NCBI GenBank assembly: GCA_001898385.1
Contig: MKTT01000055.1
Location: forward strand, 731-64,730
Origin: Planctomycetales bacterium 71-10
Lineage (GTDB): Bacteria > Planctomycetota > Planctomycetia > Isosphaerales > Isosphaeraceae
Direction: 5' to 3'
Length of the DNA: 64,000 nt
The notes beneath the pieces are model-generated. The model was not told the origin of the DNA and did not search any database. It was given only the letters and a program-made list of their open reading frames with translations. The position numbers and the translations under genes were made by a program. Shown here in pieces: positions 58,301 to 64,000 of this stretch; the stretch's first letter is position 1, and each line of letters opens with the position of its first letter.

Positions 58301-59320
58301 AGCGGCAGCTACGCGATCAACATCGCCGTGAAGGACGCCTACGGCTCGGCCGTGAACCTGTACAATACGATCACGGTCCTCGACCGGGGGCTGACGGTCT
58401 CCGGGGCGCTGAGCTGGTCGTCCGACACGGGGATCTCCCGCATCGACGGGATCACCAACGACTCGACGCCGACCTTCACCGGCCGGACGAGCGAGGGGGG
58501 CGCGACCGTCTGGATCTACTCCTCGCTCAACGGCGCCGCCGCGTGGGCGATCGGCTCGACGACCTCCGACGCCTCGGGCGCCTGGAGCTTCACCCCGGCC
58601 GTGGACATGGCCGACGGCGGCTACACGATCCAGGCCCAGGCGTACGACGCCGGCGGCCACGCCATCAGCAGCCTGGCGACGCTGATCTCCGGGATGGTGG
58701 TCGACACCGTCGGCCCGAAGGTGACGGACGTGGTGTTCGACAACATCCGCGGCCAGGTCCTCGTGTCGTACCAGGACTTCGGCGGCGTGGCGAACGTCGG
58801 CGTCGGGCTGGCGGGGTCGACGCTCCGCGACGCGAACAACTACCGGTTCGTGAAGTCGAGCCAGCCGCTGCGGCGCTGGCTGGCCACCTCGATCGCGGTG
58901 ACGCCCGGGACGACGACCGGCGAGCAGCTCGCGACGGTGCAGTTCAACGGCGGCCTGGGGATCCGCGGCGGCCGGTACGGCTTCCGCGTCCTGTCGGTCG
59001 ACCCGTCGAACCTGTCGGGCGTGCAGGACATCGCGGGCAACGCGCTGGACGGCGAGTACTACGGGTACTTCCCGTCGGGCAACAACGTCAACGGCGGGGA
59101 CTTCGCGGCGTACCTGGACGCGATCCACCGGACGATCTACCCGGCGTCGAGCCAGGTCGGGACGGCGACGCCGGTCTCGCCCCCGGGCCGCCCGGCGACC
59201 GGCCGGACGATCGGCCGCGGCGGCGCCCTGCTCCCCTCGGCCTCCTCGGCCGTTACGCTGTCGTCGCGGCAGTCGCTGACCGCGGCCCGCGCGGCCCGGA
59301 TCGCGGCCCTCGCCCGCTGA
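55400..59320 (+). CDS. Giant surface protein with LEDRRLLA motif, paralogue 1 (1306 aa)
   Basis: N-terminal RRKRRRRGEALRRIEGLEDR followed by RLLAAGIS is the planctomycete motif found in place of a classic signal peptide in large surface proteins. The rest is beta-rich with several PKD-like units, each with a WGDG core (AWGDGSTSAGTIV, AWGDGTTTTGTIV, YWGDGSAGVGAV, DWGDGTGLQAAR), a Big-like unit (NDSTPTFTGRTSEGGATVWI) and a C-terminal domain shared with its neighbour (DTVGPKVTDVVFD ... GVQDIAGNALDGEYYGYFPS). Probably an adhesin or cell-wall component. Confidence 0.85.
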   Translation: MKAATTRHGQPLVSWGSWNNSEGAARRKRRRRGEALRRIEGLEDRRLLAAGISIDAASFLRYDGDALATEGVTVTLTGSTYRFTSNNDIVIGANAPGLPISHPGGDPKVVEVEGITGMNLVVYTAGSTADVESTAVPTAFYTEAGSAGSKLTVGDSGDLSGIAAQVSLVNAGAVSDVAAELDGSAGTTAGAWTLQQDGVNLARLLGFGATGAELVYTPSLLSGLTLKNAAGQANKLTVNFDTGTPLPVGTLTYDGGSTGGAGSSDLVLIGDPGPDFDTETYTTAGAGAGSIELEEEGDGATYLVDFSGLSTHSVYDTVPAVNYVFNYTGDPDFGVLVAAGANSADTGDVQTLGITSASFLPAFADTHVANKTNVTINQTAAAASYTVTLNYGLDEPVAGLAALTVNQGSGDDAAEVEGLPPDATFALNQGGGNDTATVQFAAAAATLGTTLDGGPGTDRLTIDVDGLDITPANFFVNPDGSVTIRTSSDPDVLTYNNYESIVIDGAFGIEVDVTASPIAAVQGVRLVDAPVGTFRVSGDAGIQATAAQFGATIAWGDGSTSAGTIVQDASDPTVFYVYGTHTYTGTTSPLPTTLTVRTQPTSTTVLIGSSPVTFNTLAETGSDGDEATITATELAALVPTVYGVPIHGVEGGALTNALVGAFTSSATATAADFVATVAWGDGTTTTGTIVQDASNPSVYYIYGSHTYYAPGQGLATSITVKSLATSFQQLVGGSPVTFFRPAGAAVSQASQAFIDDAPIDVAVNAVSGFENIAIATSDPIVATFTDLGGVDPSDADPAAGYTATIYWGDGSAGVGAVSIQRIGTTTRFIVTAAPHIYATPGSYPITVVVAQAGEPTLGIGTGVATIADAPLNQTSSQPTIPDATEGVRIVDARLGSFVDANPLATTDQFTVTVDWGDGTGLQAARVIQPGGVGTTFYVVGSHTYASSIPAGGAPTIHGPGPFAALSPSGSYAINIAVKDAYGSAVNLYNTITVLDRGLTVSGALSWSSDTGISRIDGITNDSTPTFTGRTSEGGATVWIYSSLNGAAAWAIGSTTSDASGAWSFTPAVDMADGGYTIQAQAYDAGGHAISSLATLISGMVVDTVGPKVTDVVFDNIRGQVLVSYQDFGGVANVGVGLAGSTLRDANNYRFVKSSQPLRRWLATSIAVTPGTTTGEQLATVQFNGGLGIRGGRYGFRVLSVDPSNLSGVQDIAGNALDGEYYGYFPSGNNVNGGDFAAYLDAIHRTIYPASSQVGTATPVSPPGRPATGRTIGRGGALLPSASSAVTLSSRQSLTAARAARIAALAR

Positions 59321-59424
59321 TCGCGCAGCAACCCCCCAGGATCGTATCGCAGGCCGCCCGCGCCCGGACCTCCCGGCGCGGGCGGCCTCGCGTCATCGCA
59401 GGCCGTCCCGCTTCGGAGAGCCAC

Positions 59425-62400
59425 ATGCACCGGGAATCCCTCTCGCCCTTCCGTGGTAGGTCCCAGCCCCCCCGGCCCCGCCGGGCCCCGCGACGGAGGG
59501 CCGAGCTGGAGGCCCTGGAGGACCGCCGGCTGCTCGCCGCCTCGCTGAGCATCTCGTCCGGCGCGCTGCTGTTCCAGGCGGCCGGCGGCGCGATGAACCT
59601 GTCGCTCTCGGTCGACTCCGCGACCGACGTCTACACCCTGACCGACCCGACCCAGGCGATCGCGCTGGGAGCCGGGACCGGGGCGTGGACGCTCTCGCCC
59701 GACGGCCACACGGCCACCGGCCCGGCCTCGTCGTTCACCTCGATCGCCGTCCAGGGGGACGCCGGGGCGTTCAACGACGTGGTCAGCGTCGGCTCGACGA
59801 AGGCCCCGACGACCATCGCCACCGGCGCGGGGGACGACTCGTTCTTCTTCTCGCCCGGCGGCATCGACGCGGCCGTGACGCTGTCCAACGCGGCCAGCGG
59901 CGGCTCGGACGGCGACGCGGTCTACTACAACCTCAACGGCGTCGACTCCACGCTCGCCACCGGCGAGAAGGGCCGCGAGGCCGTGCAGGGCTCGCAGGCG
60001 GGCTCGGGCGAGATCAGCGTCACGTCGGTCAAGCCGAACTTCGCCTCGTCCTTCCCCGGGCCGGCGATCGGCGGGGCGACGCTGGACGTGGCCCTGAACG
60101 CCCTGTACGCGACCCCCACGGCCCTGTCGACGACCCTGTCGGCCTCGGGCGGGGTGGTCACGGCGGCGGTGGCGGGCGGGCCGACGCACGCGTTCGCCGA
60201 CGGCCTGATCGACCGGCTCACGGTCGGCGGGACGACGGCCGGGTCGACGCTCGCGATCGACTACTCCGGCGGCGTCCCCTACGCCGGCGGCGTGACGTTC
60301 TCGCCCCCGGCGGCGACCGGCGGGGCTTCGAACACGCTGATCCTGGGCGGGGGGAACTTCACCCAGCAGGCGTACCTCGCCTCCGGGCCCGGGGCCGGCT
60401 CGATCGTCTTCCCGAACCGGACGGTCGGCTCGGCCACGCTGACGAACATCGTGGACTTCTCCAACCTCAGCCCGATCATCGACACGGTGCCGGTCGCGGG
60501 CTACACCTTCACGTCCCCGGCCGGCGCGCAGACGATCGAGGTCGAGCCCGGCCCGGTGATCTCCGGGACCCAGACGACGCGGATCTCCAGCACGACGGGC
60601 GCGTTCGAGCGGGTCGACTTCGCGAACAAGGGGTCGGCGACGATCAACACCGGCACCGGCGCCGACACGCTGGCGATCGACCTGAGCACGCCGGCCCTGG
60701 GCCTGGCCTCGCTGCTGGCCTCCACCGGCGGCGGCGACGACGCGATCGTCCTGCTGGGCTCGGCGGCGACGGTGGCGACGACGCTCGACGCGGGCGCCGG
60801 GGCCGCGAACCTGATCGACCTGAGCAACGCCGGCAGCCTCGCCGGCCTGCGGGGGGACGTCTTCGCCCTGGCGACGGGCGGCGCGGCGACGCTGAAGCTG
60901 GACGACACGGCGAGCGCCGCGGCCGACGCGTTCGTGATCGCCCCCGGCCGCGTCACCGGCGGCCCGATCGGCGCGTTCGTCGACTACTCCGGCGGCGGGA
61001 TCACGGACGTCGAGGTCCGCGGCGGCACGGCGGGCGACACGTTCACCTTCGCCGGCTTCGGCGGCGCGACCACGGCCGAGGTCTACACGATCGCCGGCGG
61101 CCCGGGGACGGACACGCTCGTCGTGAACTCCTCCCTGCCGACGGTGGACTACTCCACCGGCGGCGTGCTCAGCTTCGGCGCCGGCGAGCCGATCATCAAC
61201 TACACGAGCATCGAGCAGGTCACGCTGAACGTCTCCGGGACGCCGCCGACGGGCGTCGCCGTGACGGCGTACGGGATCGAGGCCCGGCCGTTCGTCCAGC
61301 AGGCGGTGGCGCGGTTCACCGACGCGGCCCCGGCGGCCGGGATCGTCTACTACGCCTCGATCGACTGGGGCGACGGCACGGCGGCCACGGGCGGGCAGAT
61401 CGTGCCGACCGGCGCGACCGGGGCGTACGAGGTGCTGGGGAACCACACCTACGCCGCGGCGGCCACCTACCCCGTCACCGTGACCGTCACCCGCCAGGGG
61501 GGCGGCTCCAGCGGGACCACGGTCGTCGACGGCGTCCCCGTCACGGTCAACGGCGGCACCTCGACGGCCACGATCGACTCCACGGCGATCGTCTACGCCG
61601 CCCCGCTGTCGGCGTCGGGCATCGCCCTGTCGGGCCGCGCGACGTCGCCGCTGTCGTCGGGCGCGGGGGGGATCCAGGCCGCCACGTTCACCGACTCGGG
61701 TTCGAACCGGCCGACGTCGAGCTACGCGGCCCTGATCTACTGGGGCGACGGCTCCGACCCGACGCCGGCCACGATGATCACCGCCACCGGGTCGGCCGGC
61801 GGCGTGGTGTACAACGTCTTCGGCGACCACGCCTACGCCCGCGCCGGGACGTACCCGGTGACGGTGCTTATCACCAAGCCCCCCTACCCCGTCGCCGCGC
61901 CGGCCGTGCAGGCCCCCGAGCCCGGGGCGCAGGCGGTGGCCTCGACGACGGCGACGATCCTGCCGCCGGCCCTGACCACCGTCGCCGGCGCGCTCAGCCC
62001 GGCGAGCGACTCCGGGGCCTCCAACAGCGACGGGATCACGAACGTCGTCCAGCCGACGTACGCCGGCCTGGTCGACTCGCCCGGCGCGTCGGTGGCCGTG
62101 GTGGCCGTCTCGTCGACGACGGGGGGGTCGACCCTCCTGGGCGCCACCCAGGCCGACGACGCCGGCGCCTGGCGGCTGACCTCGGGGACGGCCCTGCCCG
62201 ACGGCTCGTACACGATCACGATCTACGCCGGCGACCGCTACAACGCCTCGAACACCGTCGCCGTCACGCTGGCGCAGGCGCTGGTGATCGACACGGTCGG
62301 GCCCAAGGTGGTCGCGACGGCCTTCCAGCCGTCGTCGGGCTCCGTGCTGGTCACCGTCCGGGACTACGGCGCGGCGTCGGACGCCGGTTCGGGCGTGAAC

Positions 62401-62940
62401 CTGGCGACCGTGCAGGATCCGACCAACTACGCGTTCTCGTTCGTCTCGACGACCGTCCGCGGCTACCGGCCGCCGTCGCAGTGGCTGGTCGGGCCGATCG
62501 CCGTCGCCCCGGGCTCGACGACCGGGCCCCAGGCGGCGACGATCCTCATCAACCGAGGGACGCCGATCCGGGGCGGCGTCTACCAGCTCGTGATGCGTTC
62601 GCGCACCGCGACGCTGCCGAGCGGCGTGCAGGACCTGGCGGGCAACGCCCTGGACGGCGAGTTCTACGGCTCGTTCCCCTCGGGCAACAACGTGGCCGGC
62701 GGCGACTTCACGGCGCGGCTGGACTCGATCCACAACCGGGTCTTCGCCCCCGGGACGACCGTCGGCCCCGGCACGGGCCCGGGCCGCAACAACGGCAACC
62801 AGGCCGCCCAGCGGGCCGCGGCCCAGGCCGCCCAGCGCGCCGCGGCGGCCCAGCGCGCCGCGGCCCAGGCGGCGGCCCGCGCCGCGCGGGCCCAGCAGGC
62901 GGCGGCCCGCGCCGCGGCTCGGGCGGCGGCCCGCCGCTGA
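59425..62940 (+). CDS. Giant surface protein with LEDRRLLA motif, paralogue 2 (1171 aa)
   Basis: ATG 59425 with GGAGAG in front. N-terminal RRAELEALEDRRLLAASLSI, then beta-solenoid-like and PKD-like parts (DWGDGTAATGGQIV, YWGDGSDPTPATM). The C-terminal domain matches paralogue 1 (DTVGPKVVATAFQPSSGS ... GVQDLAGNALDGEFYGSFPS). It ends in an extra tail of some 45 residues made almost only of Ala, Arg and Gln. Tandem duplication with the gene before it. Confidence 0.85.
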   Translation: MHRESLSPFRGRSQPPRPRRAPRRRAELEALEDRRLLAASLSISSGALLFQAAGGAMNLSLSVDSATDVYTLTDPTQAIALGAGTGAWTLSPDGHTATGPASSFTSIAVQGDAGAFNDVVSVGSTKAPTTIATGAGDDSFFFSPGGIDAAVTLSNAASGGSDGDAVYYNLNGVDSTLATGEKGREAVQGSQAGSGEISVTSVKPNFASSFPGPAIGGATLDVALNALYATPTALSTTLSASGGVVTAAVAGGPTHAFADGLIDRLTVGGTTAGSTLAIDYSGGVPYAGGVTFSPPAATGGASNTLILGGGNFTQQAYLASGPGAGSIVFPNRTVGSATLTNIVDFSNLSPIIDTVPVAGYTFTSPAGAQTIEVEPGPVISGTQTTRISSTTGAFERVDFANKGSATINTGTGADTLAIDLSTPALGLASLLASTGGGDDAIVLLGSAATVATTLDAGAGAANLIDLSNAGSLAGLRGDVFALATGGAATLKLDDTASAAADAFVIAPGRVTGGPIGAFVDYSGGGITDVEVRGGTAGDTFTFAGFGGATTAEVYTIAGGPGTDTLVVNSSLPTVDYSTGGVLSFGAGEPIINYTSIEQVTLNVSGTPPTGVAVTAYGIEARPFVQQAVARFTDAAPAAGIVYYASIDWGDGTAATGGQIVPTGATGAYEVLGNHTYAAAATYPVTVTVTRQGGGSSGTTVVDGVPVTVNGGTSTATIDSTAIVYAAPLSASGIALSGRATSPLSSGAGGIQAATFTDSGSNRPTSSYAALIYWGDGSDPTPATMITATGSAGGVVYNVFGDHAYARAGTYPVTVLITKPPYPVAAPAVQAPEPGAQAVASTTATILPPALTTVAGALSPASDSGASNSDGITNVVQPTYAGLVDSPGASVAVVAVSSTTGGSTLLGATQADDAGAWRLTSGTALPDGSYTITIYAGDRYNASNTVAVTLAQALVIDTVGPKVVATAFQPSSGSVLVTVRDYGAASDAGSGVNLATVQDPTNYAFSFVSTTVRGYRPPSQWLVGPIAVAPGSTTGPQAATILINRGTPIRGGVYQLVMRSRTATLPSGVQDLAGNALDGEFYGSFPSGNNVAGGDFTARLDSIHNRVFAPGTTVGPGTGPGRNNGNQAAQRAAAQAAQRAAAAQRAAAQAAARAARAQQAAARAAARAAARR

Positions 62941-62977
62941 CGCCCGGCTTGGCCGGCGCCGGCGGAATCGCTAAGGT

Positions 62978-63018
62978 GAGGGGGCGGATCGTGCCGCCCC
63001 CTCGCCTCTTTCTTTTTC
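62978..63018 (+). terminator. Rho-independent terminator after the surface protein genes
   Basis: GAGGGGGCGG and CCGCCCCCTC form a perfect 10 bp stem with a six-base loop, followed by GCCTCTTTCTTTTT. Only 13 bp separate it from the xseB start, so xseB must depend on read-through or a promoter inside this short gap. Confidence 0.8.
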
Positions 63019-63030
63019 GAAGCCGAGCCC

Positions 63031-63447
63031 ATGCCCGACGAGCCCGAAGTCCGCTTCGAATCCGCCCTGGCCGAGCTGGAATCCATCGTCGACGCCCTCC
63101 AGCGCGGCGAGCCCGAGCTGGACGCCGCCCTGGCGAAGTACCGGAAGGGGGTCGAGCTGCTCGGACGCTGCTACGGACTGCTCGAACATGCCGAGCGTTC
63201 CGTGGCCGTCCTGACCGGCCTCGACGAGCGGGGCGAGCCCGTGACGTCCCCGTTCGACCCCACCGCCACCCTCGACCTGGCGCGCTCGGCCGCCGCGGCG
63301 ATCGTCGCCGCCGAGCCCGAGGCCCCGGCCGAGCCCCCCGCCCCCAAGCCCCGCCGCAAGCGGGCGCCCAAGCCCGAGCCGGCCGTCGACGCCGAGCCGG
63401 CCGCGCCCCCGGCGGCCGAATACGACCGCTTCGACCCGCCGTTCTGA
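63031..63447 (+). CDS. xseB: Exodeoxyribonuclease VII small subunit with extended tail
   Basis: The first 65 residues (RFESALAELESIVDALQRGE, ALAKYRKGVELLGRCYGLLE) are the helical hairpin of XseB. The usual protein is about 80 residues. Here a further 70 residues, rich in Pro, Ala and Lys (EPPAPKPRRKRAPKPEPAV), follow. It binds XseA to form active exonuclease VII. Confidence 0.92.
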   Translation: MPDEPEVRFESALAELESIVDALQRGEPELDAALAKYRKGVELLGRCYGLLEHAERSVAVLTGLDERGEPVTSPFDPTATLDLARSAAAAIVAAEPEAPAEPPAPKPRRKRAPKPEPAVDAEPAAPPAAEYDRFDPPF

Positions 63448-63566
63448 CGGGCCCGGCCGAGGCGGGACGGATCGCGATCGCGGCCCCCGCCCACTAGAAT
63501 CATGGTGGTCGGTGCGGGGCGGCCCCCCGGCCGTCGCGCCGCCCCCAGGCCGAGAGACTTCGCGCC

Positions 63567-64000
63567 ATGAATCCCATCGTGTTCGCCATGCGCCGGCCGG
63601 TCACGACGATGATGCTCGTCGTGGCCCTGATCAGCAGCGGGGTCCTGGCCTACAGCCGGATGCGGGTCGACATCTTCCCGTCGCTGAACACGCCGCGCAT
63701 CTACGTGTTCCTCGACTACGTCGGGATGAGCCCGGACCAGATGGAGGGCTTCATCGTCAACCAGCTGGAGCTGTTCTTCCAGTACGTCGACGGCGTGCAG
63801 GACATCAACACGCGGAACATCCAGCAGGTCTCGCTGTGCGAGCTGTCGTTCTACCCGGGGACCGACATGGGGCAGGCGATGGCGCAGGTGGTCGCCATGT
63901 CCAGCCGGGCCATGTCGTGGATGCCCAAGGGGACGCTGCCCCCGATGATCATGCGCATGGACGCCGGCAGCGTCCCGGTGGGCTACCTCGTCTTCGAGAG
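63567..64000 (+). CDS. RND-family efflux permease (partial, 5' end)
   Basis: Starts MNPIVFAMRRPVTTMMLVVA and runs off the right edge. The first membrane helix, SRMRVDIFPSLNTPRIYVFL and YVGMSPDQMEGFIVNQLELF are the opening of the AcrB/CzcA-type inner-membrane pump and its porter domain. It uses the proton gradient to export drugs or metals; the substrate is unknown. PSLNTPRIYVFLDY differs from the drug-pump consensus, fitting the large planctomycete group of RND proteins. Confidence 0.85.
   Translation, partial: MNPIVFAMRRPVTTMMLVVALISSGVLAYSRMRVDIFPSLNTPRIYVFLDYVGMSPDQMEGFIVNQLELFFQYVDGVQDINTRNIQQVSLCELSFYPGTDMGQAMAQVVAMSSRAMSWMPKGTLPPMIMRMDAGSVPVGYLVFE

Noticed and set aside
53720-59128. 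Very long leftward open frame opposite xseA and the first giant gene (about 1800 codons)
   Set aside because: Antisense shadow of GC-rich coding DNA: low-complexity Arg/Asp/Gly/Val composition, no family motif, and clear genes on the other strand.

Overview
The window comes from a planctomycete, most likely of the Isosphaeraceae type. The chromosomal parts are very GC-rich. They carry family hallmarks: a DUF1559 prepilin-like protein, an ECF sigma factor continued by a membrane segment and carboxypeptidase-like domains, and two giant surface proteins whose N termini contain the LEDRRLLA motif. Nothing finer than family level can be supported from the sequence alone.

Layout. (1) 1-2972 is chromosome: a partial DJ-1/PfpI protein, an extended SDR epimerase, then a tightly overlapping trio of a DksA/TraR zinc-finger protein, lspA and a UPF0175 antitoxin-like gene, followed by a stub of a DUF3368-type toxin. 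(2) About 2985-33031 is an AT-richer, apparently complete tailed-phage prophage of about 30 kb. It sits in the 3' end of the glutamine synthetase gene. The displaced native gene tail (NLYYDV stop) lies at the left junction, and the phage supplies a replacement tail (NLYYDC stop). (3) 33010-64000 is chromosome again: glnA, a LigD_N protein, a cupin, a Gfo/Idh/MocA oxidoreductase, a four-gene dlt-like envelope-modification cassette, a sigma-TM-Cna fusion, a GT39-like glycosyltransferase, secreted proteins, xseA, two giant surface proteins, xseB and a partial RND pump.

The prophage has a long leftward late operon (23264 to 3591). In order it encodes a sigma-like factor, an ERCC4 nuclease, an HNH protein, a DNA methyltransferase, two small membrane proteins, small and large terminase, portal, scaffold, capsid, connectors, tail tube, tape measure, hub and fibres. 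A rightward block (27401-31536) encodes a CsrA homologue, a PrimPol primase, an HNH protein, small unknowns and a secreted moron-like protein with its own consensus promoter. A DGQHR protein and small accessory genes lie between these blocks. The integrase reads leftward at the right end. No repressor, excisionase or endolysin was recognised.

The most unusual signal is a short asymmetric motif, T-N-AGCAGG followed by a purine/G-rich tail (for example TTAGCAGGAGGG). By eye it occurs more than 50 times on both strands across the prophage, inside genes and between them, about once per 0.6 kb. I did not see it in the same extended form in the flanking chromosome. Inside genes it is read in frames that avoid its potential stop codon, so unrelated proteins carry PPAN, LPAN, KQGV or EQGV. 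At several gene starts its purine tail serves as the Shine-Dalgarno sequence. Its function is unknown to me and it is the best candidate here for an undescribed system.

The chromosomal part also holds a family of inverted-repeat, MITE-like elements. One related palindrome lies in frame inside a glycosyltransferase gene.
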